Origin: Lunularia cruciata
Taxonomy: Eukaryota > Streptophyta > Marchantiopsida > Lunulariales > Lunulariaceae
Length of the DNA: 64,000 bases
Assembly: GCA_948567375.1 (NCBI GenBank)
Contig: OX419757.1
Span: 5,456,001-5,520,000 of the forward strand
Direction of reading: 5' to 3'
The notes below the pieces were generated by a model. The model searched no databases. It had not been told where the DNA came from and saw only the letters and a list, made by a program, of their open reading frames with translations. The position numbers and the translations under genes are program-made. Positions 36,113 to 48,460 of this stretch are shown in pieces. Each line of letters starts with the position of its first letter. Position 1 is the first letter of the stretch.

Positions 36113-37254
36113 GGGGGTTTCAGAAATAGTTTTTACAGATGTCTGAGTGATAACTATTTTTAGTAAACTTTGTAAGGAGATGAGGTGCTAATAAATGAAC
36201 ATCTTGTAAATTGTTTTATGGTATATCACACACAATTTAATTTCATTTATAAAAATCATGCATTATATTATGGATGTTTAGGATTGCCGTAGTGAAATAA
36301 ATGATTATCAAAAGAGATGATGTGACTTCTTGAGAGTGTGTCTACTTTTGCTGTGGGTGATTCTTAGAGTGGAATTTATGAAATTTTTTGGCAGATCCAA
36401 AATGCTGCTCTTAACTATTTGAATTCAAGTTCACCATCTGTAAATGTGAATGCTGTGTGAAAAATGCTTCTGTCAATAAACCAAACCGATGGGTTTGTAC
36501 TTTTGCATTGGTGTGGTGGTTCATTTCCCTAGATTAGTGTTGCAAGGGAGATAACACATGTTATGGTAAATGATTTGCCTCATCTTATGGTGACCAAGAA
36601 ATTAATTGAAGTTTGAGGAAGTTTACTCCAAAAGAGAAAAAAATATTTAGAAAAAGGAAATCAAGAACCTATTGGAATGCATGTTCACATTTGGATGAAA
36701 GACCATCAGGCTACCAAGCAGCTACCAGCGGCAACGAGCGGACTAACAACGGCAACAAGCGGCTACTGGTGCCATCAAGTGGCTACATGAGGCTACAAGC
36801 AACAACGAGCGGACTAACAACAACAATGAGCGGCTTTGGGCAACAACAAGCGGCAATGGGCAAAACAAGCAGCGACGAGCAATGACGAGCAGTGACAAAC
36901 AACAACAAGCCGCGACGAGCAATGACAAGCAACGACGGGCAAAATCCCATTTAATTACTAAATTAACACATTACACCAGGCGGCAATTGGCACATACCAC
37001 ATTCACCCTAAACCATGCACTTTATTAACCCTAATATGTAATAAATGTGTTATGGTGTGACAACAGTCAACTCCATATCCCTTATTTTATACAAACCACT
37101 TCTTATGGAGTTTGCTAATAATAAGGAACTTGACCAGACTCCATAGTGTTACTTTTTCTTCCTCTCACCTGCACCCCATACCAATTTAATCAACGCTTCG
37201 TAATAATCTATATGAAAATATACAGAGCTAGGTAAAACTATTTCTGAATCATCC
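36113..37254. mobile_element. 1.14-kb non-autonomous TIR element, copy 2
   Basis: This copy is collinear with the one at 18108-19183 along its whole length and starts GGGGGTTTCAGAAATAG after a TA. Its right end (CTATTTCTGAATCATCC) has lost part of the inverted repeat. The AGCGG(C/A) block is longer here (about 36715-36935), a degenerate minisatellite with many AGC(A/G)ACGAGC-like units. A 90-codon open frame at 36613-36885 falls on this block and is not a credible gene. Confidence 0.8.
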
Positions 37255-37645
37255 ATCTATACATAAAATCAATCAAAGGATTTACTTCATTCAGCAAAGA
37301 ATGTCGGACTTTCCCTAAGGAAATCAAAGTGAACATGCCGAAATTTTCCTCCACCTTCATCACTGCAAGTGTATGAACACGGTCAGTAAAGAGGTGCTTG
37401 ACTTATTGAATAGGGCCTTTGTGACGTGGAGGGGAGTGGGTAGCATAAGAATGGACAATCTTTATTATATATCTCAAAAGTTGTTCCATAGAGCATATGG
37501 GCAGAGAGAGTATACTTTGACAGGTTTGATAACTTGACATTGCACTTCCCACTCCAAACTTGATGATTTATATGGTTCTATCCGGCTTTTTGATAGTCGT
37601 ACAACTCGAAATTCGACACATCACCTACCAAGCATATCCACATTT

Positions 37646-38135
37646 GGGGGTTTCAGTTGCCAGATTCGCGGAATTGTTATGGTACTGGTTTGATTAAAAT
37701 GTAAATTTGACGGACATCTCATAAAGATTGTAATATTTCAGAAACATGTACTTACTTCTGATATATTTAAAAAATTAATAGTCGGTTAGATTTAGTTCTG
37801 GATAGTTAAAGTAATCGGTCATCATTATACAAACAAACATTATTCTGTGAAGCTGGTAGAGTCCTTTAATAAATTAATAAGGGGTTTCACTTCAGCAGTT
37901 ACATTTTCGAATTGTTTACACCAAATTTTGCACCACCCGTAAATTTGTATAAGAGGTAGGAGACCCGTCACGTATGATGGGTATCTGCCTATTCTCATCA
38001 ATGTCAGATTTTTTAGTCTAACTTTCCTAGAAAAGATTATGTCAACCTGTTCATTATGATAACAAATCATCTCCACGACTTTAATGATTCACTCATTCTC
38101 TTGACCATTCCTAAACTCTCAATTTTGAAACCCCC
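37646..38135. repeat. 490-bp segment with GGGGGTTTCA inverted ends
   Basis: It starts GGGGGTTTCAG and ends TTGAAACCCCC. The terminal 10 bases match those of the 1.1-kb elements, but the interior does not. I see no clear target-site duplication, so this could be a related miniature element or chance. Confidence 0.4.
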
Positions 38136-40280
38136 GATATTTAGACTTTAAGATATGTTCCTTTCTTTCCTCCATCCCAAGCAGGAGGCGATGAGCATTA
38201 TAGGTCGAATTATAAGACAGGCACACATCAAAAGAACCAGGAAATACTATTTCTGAGACCCAGTACACGTTTTCTCGCACTGCAGAAGAAAAACACATCC
38301 AACCTTCCGCCTGAAAGTAAACCAAACGTACATGACCGGGGAATCAGGTTACACCGATATCTTCAGACGTGGACTTCATGCCACATGTTGACTCTTGATT
38401 TGCATTGACTCTTTAGCGCTGGCAAGATTAGCAAATTGGGCATCCGAATCTCCAGTACTATGTTCGGCATTTCGAGTTTCTCCCGCTACACGAGAGACCG
38501 ACCAAACTGGAGCACAGGATCACTTATAGCACGGCAATGAGAATGGTCTCATCTGTATATTACTGTTGGTGGAGGAATAACCGAGGACCATCTCTACGGT
38601 CGCCGGCAAGTTCAAAACCAAAGCATCCACAATACATGGGCATCCACGTGTGACGAGGAGATTACATATATCTACGTCATCACACTTACATGTAGTCGTA
38701 TAGATATATAGTGAGCCCAACTTCAGTCCCATTTTACCTCTTAAGGTAAAGTTCTTGTAAAGTTTAATCGGTCTTTCCCATTCTTCTTGCTAGCTCACGC
38801 ATGTCCTTGCGCAATTTCAGACTTCTTAACTTGCATAAAATCCTTGAAGAAACCCCTTGAATAAAATCCTTGATGTAAAATCTGCATCCGAAATGTCAAA
38901 TCCTGTTTTGTATTTTGAGGAAAGGCAACCGCGTAGAATAATAAGAAGGATGGGAAGACTCTATCAAGCCGCCAAGGATAAGAGATAAAATGGGCTAAAC
39001 CAATAGTATCGGAATGAGAAATTTTGTAATCAACTATGGTGATTATATGAAATACATCGTGAAAAATCTTTTCGTAAAATTTCGCACTTTAGCATTTCCC
39101 TTTATCTTGTACATAGTCCGAGTGGAGAGAAAGGCGACCATGATAGAAGACTTCATCAAGCATACAAGAGATAAAATGAGGTTAAGTTCCAACAATACGA
39201 GAAATGTACACCATTGCACCTAATAGAAACTATGCAAATCCTATAATCCACCTACTATCTGCTACTGGAAAATCCGAACAAACATCACCTAACCGAATAT
39301 GAAACTTCACCTAATATGAGTTATCGAGTTTCGTCGGTCGGAGATACTAGACGTGGTGGTGGGAAGCATGCGCAGTTCTGAAACTGTTCAGGCGCGATTC
39401 TCGGTGTGTGGACGTGAATCTACCACTAAAGTTAAGGAATTTGAATCTTTGGACTACTGACTTCGACCAAAGTGGGTCGATTTCGAGAGACTTAACTCAC
39501 ATTCTATCGATCTTTACGTGCTGGTCGGTCGGTCCAATGGGAATCTGTCTGGGATTCTGAATCCTTATCCGCAACCAGCAGATGCGCACTTCTTTTCACT
39601 AGCTGCAAAGGATTGAAGAGAATGTACATTGCAGTTGACCGAAGGAGAACAGAGCGTTTCGAACGACAACAAGGGCATGAAATACATGTGATGATTGAAA
39701 TGTTCACAGCCAGGTGAGACGACGCTTCGTTCATTGTACCAACAAAACGGAAGGCGAAGGCAGTAGACTATTGTCAAATCGAGATTGATATCATAATCAT
39801 GCATGGGTTGTGGGAGTTTAACGTTGGGTAATGTCTGGGAGTGTGAATTGAACAATTTTATGGTCCACTTGCTGATATCAGTTACAGCTATGTACGTTTC
39901 ATAAATAGAAGTAGTTGATGGACGTGAAAGCTGTAGCTGACGAGACAAGGAAGATGTTGTGGATACGCATTACTCATGACAGGTTTAGTCGCTGCAGCAG
40001 CAGCTTTTCTTCCTATCGGTGAAGATCTTCAAGAAAAGCTGCTTATCAAGTCCATTCCACTAGAAAAACTGTTCACCCATGACCAGAATTGAATGCAGAA
40101 ATTTACTCATGGTACTTTCGGGCACCTTTCTTCAACTTATCCATGACTGCCGTGAGGACAACAGTAAATAAACTTTCCTGGTCGGGCCGCTGCAACAACA
40201 ACGGCTGCTGCTGACAGATAATTTTATCACTGACCTTTCAAATAAGGGGCTGGCAAATCGAAGTAAGTGAAACTCACATG
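38136..40280. other. Intergenic with two minus-oriented tails
   Basis: Retroelement tails lie at about 38920-39020 (AAAGGCAACCGCGTAGAAT) and 39131-39250 (AAAGGCGACCATGATAGAAGA, continuing into GCACCTAATAG). The longest open frame, minus 39565-39948 (127 codons), has no recognisable domain. Confidence 0.45.
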
Positions 40281-40374
40281 GCAGATTTCTCGTATAGACT
40301 CTATTGGGGCTTAGCCCCATGTGACCTTTTTTGATGGGGTCTTCCCATCCTTCGTTTTTCCTACGCGGTCGCCT
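40281..40374 (+). repeat. Well-preserved retroelement tail
   Basis: The copy reads GCAGATTTCTCGTATAGACT, CTATTGGGGCTTAGCCCCAT, GATGGGGTCTTCCCATCC and CCTACGCGGTCGCC. It lacks the GTCTCTCCCTTGTACGGC segment present in most copies, a 20-30 base internal deletion. Confidence 0.85.
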
Positions 40375-40822
40375 TCTTCCCATGTTATGTGACATGTACA
40401 AGTCATGGTTTATCCAACAACAGGCCATAAAGTTTATGAGAGATCTCAAGATGGATGGATACATACAAAAAAGAAAAGGAACTGCCTGGAATCATAATAA
40501 TCGATTTAAAAAACAAAACCATAAAATTCACGGATCTGAACTTAGGCGGGATCAGCTCGCTATATAATATACTGTGGCGACTATTTCCTGGCGAGAGAAA
40601 TGCATCTGCTAATGAATAAGCAAGACTACTAAATGACGTGACCATAGTTATTTATCCCTTTCCCTTTCCTGCTGTGCTCAAACGAGGTTATCGGTGCCAA
40701 CCTCTTAAATAAGGTTTCCATTATTGATTAAAACTGAAGGGAAATTATAAGCTAAAATTGTCCTAGTATTACCGTTTCTGGGTGGGGTTTCATCCTTAAG
40801 GCTTTGATCCTTGTGAAGCAAA

Positions 40823-41032
40823 CCAAAACCGGTTCCGTAACCATGAACCTCACTCTCTGCTCTCGGAGACTCCTACTCCCAATTGGTGAGATGAGAATCA
40901 AACCAAACACAGCTCCGTAACCTTCCCTGCATTCTCTCTCTCGGACTCCTACTCCCAATTGGTGTAATCAGATGAAACCAAACACAACTCCGTAACCATT
41001 CACTTCATTCTCTCTTAGCGTTGGTGTAAAAG
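40823..41032. repeat. Tandem repeat, three units of 57-78 bp
   Basis: Units at about 40823-40900, 40901-40975 and 40976-41032 share AAACCAAACACA(G/A)CTCCGTAACC, CATTCTCTCT and, in the first two, GACTCCTACTCCCAATTGGTG. The third is shortened. Confidence 0.85.
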
Positions 41033-41133
41033 AAGAAGTCGTGATGTGCTTTGAATTATATATGAAAATAATGTTTTATTTCGTCTACTTGTCTGTTGTG
41101 AAAGATTACAATAGACTAACAGACCCTTACTTT

Positions 41134-41430
41134 AACACCCCGCGTATGGGGTGTTATGTTAGGAGTATCGAACTGTAACACATTTTCTTTAAAAAGTCTA
41201 TTATCATTTAATTCAGAAAGGTTATTTAACACAACGCCTTCTTCATGATTATGTCATTTATCCCTTCAATATTGACAGTAACACCCGGCATATGGGGTGT
41301 TATTTTAGCTCTTTATCTCACTGCAAAAATATTTCTTCCTTCAATCTGTTATTGTCTAGTTCAGAACGGTTGCTTAGCATAGCGCCGCCTTCATTGATTA
41401 TATTTTCTATCCCGTCGATACAAAGTTGAC
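41134..41430. repeat. 146-bp tandem duplication, each unit led by a hairpin
   Basis: Unit 1 begins AACACCCCGCGTATGGGGTGTT (41134-41155) and unit 2 AACACCCGGCATATGGGGTGTT (41280-41301), each an 8-bp stem with a 6-base loop. The bodies share TTCAGAA(A/C)GGTT, AACACAACGCC or AGCATAGCGCC, TTCAT, and ATTATGTCATTTATCCC or ATTATATTTTCTATCCC. Confidence 0.85.
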
Positions 41431-43181
41431 ATTCAGCATAGTTAATTAACGTTGCGCCTGGCATTGTGTGCACCGTTGAACATTCGTCATGCCATTTAAT
41501 CAATCAAACGTGGTTACCCTCATATGTTTTATGTCTTTGGTAGTACTTAGCCTGTTGTGCTGGTACTATTCTTTAAGTTTGTTCTGTCTGGTACTTTCAA
41601 TCGGATCTTACACCTTCCTAGTTTTCTAGAGGATCGAAATAATACTACATAGAGTCTAGCTGCTTTAAATTCAAGTAACCCTAAATATCATAGCTTATCA
41701 TCACATATAGTCTAAGGTTTTTAAATGATGAATATCACATTTAATGAACCAACTAATTATGGAATCAACTTGAGGCAAGCCTAGAAATCCCAACATCTAT
41801 ACTTCATGATAATTTCGAGTTAGGTTTATGCTAAAATCTGAGCCTTCAATAAATCCAAATTAAAACATGGGTTGATGATTCATCACCAGCTGTATCCCTG
41901 GATTTATTTCATGAATTTTATCAACTAAAACAATAATTAAATTAAAGCATGAGTTCACTGTATGAGATACCCTTCTCAAACATAAAATACTGAATTTAAG
42001 GATATTTTTCACCTTCTCTAAATTTGATTTTATCTTAGCTATATCTCATTTGAAGGAAGGAACTGAGGGAACTCATCTAAGAAGCTTTAACCAGATTTGA
42101 CTTGCTGAATACCTTTCAAAAAATATATCCTAATTTTATATATTGTAACGAAAAATACCCAATAAGATTACAGTTCTTTTTAATTTTAAATTTACTTCCA
42201 TCAATTTTACTTTATGAATTACACTTCCCTTTCTCTTTGTTTCTTTCTATAAATTACTTATAGTCAATACCAATGACTTTGATATTGATTATCATTTGTA
42301 CCTTCTTGACACCGTTATATCCTCTTTGCTCCAAGTGACATTTGCTTTGCGTATGCTTCTTATCACTTTAATGATATCTAATAAGTTGAAGTTGATAATG
42401 TTACTTATGTGTTAGTTGTTTTATGACGAGGATGCTATCTCTCCAAACTAAGGTAGATATCGACTAGGATGAAATGAATGAACTATGACTCCGTGGATAA
42501 CATACATGCTGAAAAGCGTATGGACATCCACTTTTGCCAATTGTCATAAACGTTTTAACAAAAATGCTAAAAGACTATGTCCCGCAATAGCGAAACTGGA
42601 AATACCTAGCACGATATCATCAACATTCCCCCCTTAAACGCAAGCGAATCATTTGAACATGTTACACTTATTCTAGCTGAAATTATATTAATAAGCCTGG
42701 ATATCTTGGCACTATGAGACTAGTAACAAAACGAAATGGCCAGACAATAGTACATTGGAGTCGCTCTACATATGATGGAGATGATGTTTCTGAAACCCAA
42801 ATGGTGCTTAAATTAGATACTCTGACGGAGTGGCTGTGTAGCCGGTGTGGTGTGCTCATGATAAAATCGACTGGTGCGGAATATTCAGAGGCGTCCATAG
42901 GAAGTTACCGCCCAGAGATGAAGACAAATTTGCGCGGATCAAATTCAGGAGTGTCGGTCGGTTGAATGGAAGTCACGTTAGACAAGGAATATGGGGAGGA
43001 GGAGGAGGAGGGGGAAGGATTTGCTGCTGCTCATGATCATCTACTGCTTCCAGATAGATATTATCTGTTAGTTTTAACTGGTGTAGTCAATCATGATTTG
43101 ACAAAGTCTTATGAAAATAAAGAGTGGGGGAAACCCAGTAGGGAGAATTGAAGCAGTACTTAATTACCTGCATAGGTAAGA
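41431..43181. other. Intergenic, AT-rich, no gene recognised
   Basis: A plus-strand frame at 42714-42965 with a following acidic frame at 42966-43151 (a short poly-Glu run) has no recognisable family. The opposite strand is also open over part of it. I do not call a gene. Confidence 0.35.
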
Positions 43182-43279
43182 AGGCGACCGCGTAGAAAAA
43201 ACGAAAGATGGGAAGACCCATCAAGCCGTACAAGGGAGAGATGAAAAAGTTAAAATGGGGCTAAGCCCCAATAGAGTCT
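43182..43279 (-). repeat. Reference-quality retroelement tail copy
   Basis: Read on the minus strand this 98-bp copy has every block of the family: GGGGCTTAGCCCC palindrome, GTCTCTCCC-type and TTGTACGGCTTGATGGGTCT blocks, then CTTTCGT and the terminal CTACGCGGTCGCCTT. It is a good query for finding other copies. Confidence 0.85.
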
Positions 43280-46200
43280 AGGGGGTGCCGTAGATATGAG
43301 CTTCCTTGGGGAGTACTGACAGTTACTATGACTGTACATTGTCAAGCTCTGCTGCTTTAGGTCTGTATTATAGGTCGACCAATTAGTAGACCCTTTGGTA
43401 TCATGATGATGACGATGATCCTATTGGATAAGGGAGCTGGAGATGTCGTGAGGCATAGTTCTGGTGCAGAAGGAGCAGCACCACTACACAGGTAAGATTT
43501 CGATGTGCCTGAAACAGTGGTGTTTCTTGTACTTTCCAGTTGAACCGCTCATCATTGACACTGCAAGTTTTATCTCGGAATCTATTTGTCTCTCCTGCAT
43601 CTGCTGGTGCTACTGCTTTTAGGAAGAGCTAGAGGAGAGAAGACTATTGTTCCTTGATTCTTACCCAAGAATATAAAATCTCGGGTAAAATGTGCTGAGA
43701 TCGTACAGATATGTAGAGAGGGAAAGAGGGAGGGAGAGGTAGAGAGCTTAGGCAACGGGCAACAAATCCTCTTTTGTCCAGACGATGGCGAATGCGGCAA
43801 TGAGGAAAGAACGGCTGTACTGACTGCTACTTGAGGTATAGCTTTTCTCCTCTTTGCGTGAATGGAGCCGGCAAAGTCGCTTTTGACTGTGTCAAAGCAC
43901 ACCACCACGGACTAGACGAGTCACACCTTAGTAAAGTGGATAGAGACCGGTTAAGGAACCTTACTACTGCGGCGTGCACGATCCAGTTTGACGTACACAG
44001 CCCGGATTCAATCCGATTTGCGGAACGGGAAGGATTCTTTACTGTCACGGGGAACAGGGTTCCTTGTACTGAAAGCGTAGTATTGCAAGTACTTGTCTGC
44101 AAGTCAGTCAGTCCAATGGAGTGGTGGATTTGAAAGGGAACATGCAGGTTTTAAAAATGGAATTGTACTTTGACCTCTGGTTCTCCTCTTGATAGGATTT
44201 GGTTTTCCTCATGATTCAAACACGGCCAAATGTCTCAAGTGTCCACAGACAGATAGTACCAGGCGGCTTAAGAGTTCACATATTTTGAGCGGGACAGGGT
44301 GGTGTACATAATTGGATGATCAAGAGATTTGATCCTGCGATTTCTCATGTGTAGTGTGCGAGACTTGAACCGAGAAAAAGAAATTAAAGCACGAGTAATA
44401 GCTAGCGAGTGGAGTGGTAAAGTTTGGGGCCAGGAGGTGTGTGGCTGATCCGAACAGCGAGCGAGTGGCGTTGTGAAGTTTGGTACCAGCAGAAGCCGTG
44501 GGGCTAAATCCGAATAGTGAGCAACTTTGGTGTATATGAGAGGCGTTGTCACAACAGTTCAATCCATCGCGAGGTCCCACTCGACTGCCATTCATGACCC
44601 AGGTACAGTTCAGCCTGCAATTTCAACTGCGGATCATCTAGATGTTCCTAGAGTTCTATGAACCTTGGTTGGGCGATGGCAACCTGACGGCATGTTCGTG
44701 CTGGCCCGTCGACGGAACCGGAGACCAAAGAGTCCTTCAGCAGTTCCTTCTATCATTTTCCTCGCTGCCGAGCTGATCGTCTCTTCCCAGGCACAGATGC
44801 TCTCAACATTGCGTAGTGAAGTTTAGTTTCAGTCGAGTTTGTTGTTTCAGCTTGAGTTTATTCGCCTAATATCCGATGCGGCTGGTAATGTCTCAGTTCT
44901 CGAGGTGTGAAGTTATTGAGAAGAGACACGACATAAGGAGGCACAGGTGGTGCATAGGCCCGGGCCCTTCGTTGAATCGGTTGATTCATAAGTCCGAATT
45001 GAGATTAAAGTCAAATTTTAGTGCGGGAGGGCACAACAGAAGCGAGGAAACAAGAAGGACGGCCACAAGATGAAGTTAGCATGTGGAGGATTGGCTGCCC
45101 CCGATTGGGTTCTGGCTCATGTGGCCACCTTATCCAAGATTGTAAGCTCCCTCGCCTTTCTCTCCTGTTTTGGCATAGGTGCTAGACCTGGTGGTTCCTA
45201 CAAACAATCAGACGAAATTAAAGGAATTGAACGGATTCAATCAGAAGCAAAATCATTATGGTGTGTAACATCCCGTTCTCCCTCTTGCCTCTGCGTCATA
45301 CAAATGAAGGCAGGACTGATCGTTGTAGAACTCGAGCGGAACAATGCAGGATGCAGAGATTTGCCTAAACAAAAGCAAGTTTCTATTCTCTCTATAGCAA
45401 AATTCGACCGATTCTTTCCATTTCGGGGGAAATTCATTGGATTGCAGTATGAGTTTTTGATGGTATTGGAAAATTGTCTTCTTGGTTGGCAGTCCTCGGT
45501 GAGAGTGAAGGTGCTCGCCAAACACATCATAGAACGAATGGTGGATGGAGCTCTTGACGTGAGCACTTCATCATGCACATCTACCTCTTTGGTTCGCTTT
45601 CTATTAATTTCTATGAGCTCGGCTGCTACAATCAACAGTACCTCTCTTACGGTCAAAAGTTTTGCTGTCCAATTGAAATTTCATCTATCGCTATGCGTCA
45701 AGGACCAAGTATTGACCCCTGCGTCTTTGTTGGCATACTCTGCAGGATGAGGCAGTTTTGAAGCTCTCACGCGATTTCTCATTCGGTTAGTACACTACAT
45801 TAGGCACGATTTCGTCTTCGCAACAGGATGTTGCACGTAGATTTAGCTACTCATTTCATTGTTGACTGTCAAACCGTCGTTGATTCTTATATCTCCAATT
45901 TAACCTGGAGCGTTTAAGCTGATTACCAGAGTTCCCTCGTCACTCTTGAATCAAGTATTCAGTGTTGATTGCGTAGAAATTCGTTGATTCATGCCCCTTT
46001 TGAGCATCTAAGAACCAGCAAATTACACACGCAGGAGAATCTGAGGTTAAGGCCTGCATAGCAGTCTTAGACTTCCTTGTTGCGAACGCCTCAAAGTTTG
46101 GCGTCGGCAATCCTCCTTTATCGACAGAGCTGCAACAATTTGGTCTTTCAAAAGGTTGGCCCCGTGTTGCAACTAGTATTTGGTCACTCCATTGCTTGAC

Positions 46201-46876
46201 TGTACCTTTATATGGCAGTATATAAATTTACATGCATGACCTCACATCTGCTGTAAATTTGTTCGAATGTGGATGGCAGAGCACAGCGATGCCTTATGCA
46301 CATCTTATCTCGTCAACAAGGATACATTACAGGCCAGATATTCCACGAAAACTTCTCAAAGTAAGACTTGAAACTGAGTATGCTTGGAAGTAGACAGGCC
46401 ACAGTCAACCATTAAGACAGCCTGTCCACTTCAGTTCCAACGTGGTCGCTTGAAGTCGTATACAGCAGTGAATTATGCCATGGCTGGGTAGAGATACGTA
46501 GCTCAAATTTAGTTTGTCCCTTTGTCTAGCTTGACTGATAGCCTACGATAGAGTATGATATATTTGCAAGTGAGATACTTCCAGCTTCTGGCTTTCCATA
46601 GTGGAAACCAAGCAACGAGGCGTATGTCTGTGCGTTGCTTCCATTGCAGATGCATGCTTTGATCAAATTACATTTGCATTTTAACTATCACAGTTACCTT
46701 CTTGACATTCTTCCAAAAGATCAGAACTGAGAGATTTCCTAGTCTTGAAGATGCATTGGACCTGAAAAGCCGAAGCCAATTTCTGTTGATATCATTTTAA
46801 GGGAACTCATATCCAACCTTTGCCATCAGATATAGGTGCCGGTGGTGTTCGTCTTGAAGGAATCGTGCTACCGAGT
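43280..46876. other. Region upstream of HSPRO, possibly holding its first exon
   Basis: I cannot assign a gene. A 60-bp unit is repeated twice at about 44400-44525 (GAGTGG, AAGTTTGG, TCCGAAxAG). A plus-strand frame at 45070-45750 is the longest here (226 codons) but has no domain, and the opposite strand is open over 45237-45656, so chance is likely. Because the HSPRO frame lacks an ATG at the expected place, an upstream exon should be looked for in this interval. Confidence 0.3.
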
Positions 46877-48460
46877 ATGTTCCGTGGCACGGCAATGCAA
46901 CTGTATTTGGCCAATTGCGATGTGGACGAGTTAGTGCAAGCATCATCTGAGGTCTGTGAGGCTTATGGTCGCTACCTTCATCTTCCAGAGCTTTCTCGTC
47001 TTCAGAAGCTGCGTTTGTGGCCTAGTTGGGAGAATGAACCTCTTGTAAGACCTGCTCTACACAGTCTCGAGATGGTTTTCCGTTTGATCTCGTCCGTGCT
47101 TTGTGACAGTAGACAGTATGTAGATAAAGAGGAGTGGTTGCGCAGACTAGAGGCTCTGGCGACATCTCAACTCGAGCTTATTTCCTATTTGTGCGAGGGA
47201 GATCACTATGCTCCGACCACAAAGCAAGCCAGTTCTAGTTCCCCGGGAGCAGTACTAGCGGGATGGCAAAAGTCCGGATCCCGGGCAACTCCGTTTAGAT
47301 CCAGTCAGGAGAGTCTTCTCCCACGAATGGCAAATTGGAAGAAAGCCCAGAGCACGGTGACTCGCCTGCATTTTGCCATTGAAGGACACATGTTACGAGC
47401 GCCATTCACCTTAGGACTGGGGGAACCTAATCTGTCCGGAAAGCCCAATTTGGAGTACGATAAAATCTGTACCCCACTGGAAGTGTATGCTCATCGACAA
47501 GCTGCCCCAGGGCACCAGGAAGATCACGCGCTCTCCACTGCGCATCAGATATTGGAGGCTTGGCTTTTGGTGGCGCAAGGTCTGGTTAAGAGTATAGAGG
47601 ATAAAATTTCGTTAGGTGATTCTCAGCTAGCGGCCAGAAAGTGCTGGATCCTGGAGCGGGTATGGAAGCTCTTCACAAGCACCATGGATTTGCTCCAAGT
47701 CTTGGATCCTGATGATTTTACAAGATTGAAGCAAGAATTGGCCATCAAATCGGTTGGTAGTAAAGGAGTCGCTGCCTCTGGTGCTGCGTACTGTCTTCGC
47801 TCAAGCATGATGAGAGCCGTCACCAAGGCGTGTAAAGAGCTCCGGCGCTTTGTGCCGAAGATTGTAGGCGTTGAGGCTGATCCTAAGGGAGGCCCGAGAC
47901 TCCAGGAAGCGGTCATGGAGCTCTTCAACTCCCATGGTCACAGAACAAGAGGTTTTGCTAGTCAACCGTACTCTTTCCACACTGGCAGTATTCACCTGCT
48001 ACAAGCTTTCCAGGCCATCGAAGCTGCCATCCGTCAATTTTATTTTACTTATCAACAGTTGGTGATAATTGTTATGGGTAGTGGAGAGTATAAGGGCGCA
48101 ATTCAGTCGGAGAACTCTGGAGCAGATGCTCTTCACCAACTCTACTCCGAACCACCTTATTTCCCCAGTGTGGATGGAGCACGAACATTTCTAGGAGACT
48201 TCTGGCATCAGCATATTGCCATGGAGGAGAGGCTCATCACAAGACAGGCAGCTCAAAGGACTGGGAAGTCTTCTCAATCGTCAAGCCTCTGCGGTAGCAC
48301 GTCTACAAACGACTCAGATGAGGAAATAATCACCACCGCCCCTGAATCAGATTATCATCAAGAGCAACGGCAACGAGAGCAGCGGCAGATGGTTGAAGAG
48401 GCAGTCAAAGGCACACCAAGAGCGTATCAACAGATTGAGTTACCCGATCATAGCACCTAG
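46877..48460 (+). CDS. HSPRO (Hs1pro-1-like) stress-associated protein
   Basis: The frame encodes 527 residues from the first in-frame ATG (46877). It is open back to a stop at 46787 with no earlier ATG. Residues match the Hs1pro-1 family, known from beet nematode resistance and Arabidopsis HSPRO1/2: YLHLPELSRL, then WENEPLVRPALHSLEMVFR, the LEALATSQLELISYLCEG segment, SLLPRMANWKKAQ, and the strongly conserved TLGLGEPNLSGKPNLEYD. After these come TAHQILEAWLLVAQ, MDLLQVLDPDDF and GVEADPKGGPRLQEA. Angiosperm members are around 430-480 residues. The extra length here is mainly a Ser/Gln/Glu-rich tail (from about residue 455). In Arabidopsis, HSPRO proteins bind a SnRK1 subunit and respond to stress. 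Biochemical activity is unknown. The 20 codons before the ATG still resemble the family N-terminus, so the true start is probably in an upstream exon. Confidence 0.93.
   Translation: MFRGTAMQLYLANCDVDELVQASSEVCEAYGRYLHLPELSRLQKLRLWPSWENEPLVRPALHSLEMVFRLISSVLCDSRQYVDKEEWLRRLEALATSQLELISYLCEGDHYAPTTKQASSSSPGAVLAGWQKSGSRATPFRSSQESLLPRMANWKKAQSTVTRLHFAIEGHMLRAPFTLGLGEPNLSGKPNLEYDKICTPLEVYAHRQAAPGHQEDHALSTAHQILEAWLLVAQGLVKSIEDKISLGDSQLAARKCWILERVWKLFTSTMDLLQVLDPDDFTRLKQELAIKSVGSKGVAASGAAYCLRSSMMRAVTKACKELRRFVPKIVGVEADPKGGPRLQEAVMELFNSHGHRTRGFASQPYSFHTGSIHLLQAFQAIEAAIRQFYFTYQQLVIIVMGSGEYKGAIQSENSGADALHQLYSEPPYFPSVDGARTFLGDFWHQHIAMEERLITRQAAQRTGKSSQSSSLCGSTSTNDSDEEIITTAPESDYHQEQRQREQRQMVEEAVKGTPRAYQQIELPDHST

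Noticed and set aside
36613-36885. 90-codon open frame rich in Thr, Asn and Gly
   Set aside because: It falls on the AGCGG-type minisatellite of the second TIR element. The other copy of the element is not open there.
39565-39948. 127-codon minus-strand open frame
   Set aside because: No motif, no splice context, and a competing minus frame in another phase. Most likely chance.
45070-45750. 226-codon plus-strand open frame upstream of HSPRO
   Set aside because: No domain, an overlapping minus-strand frame of 139 codons, and unremarkable codon texture. Kept only as a possible site of an unknown exon.
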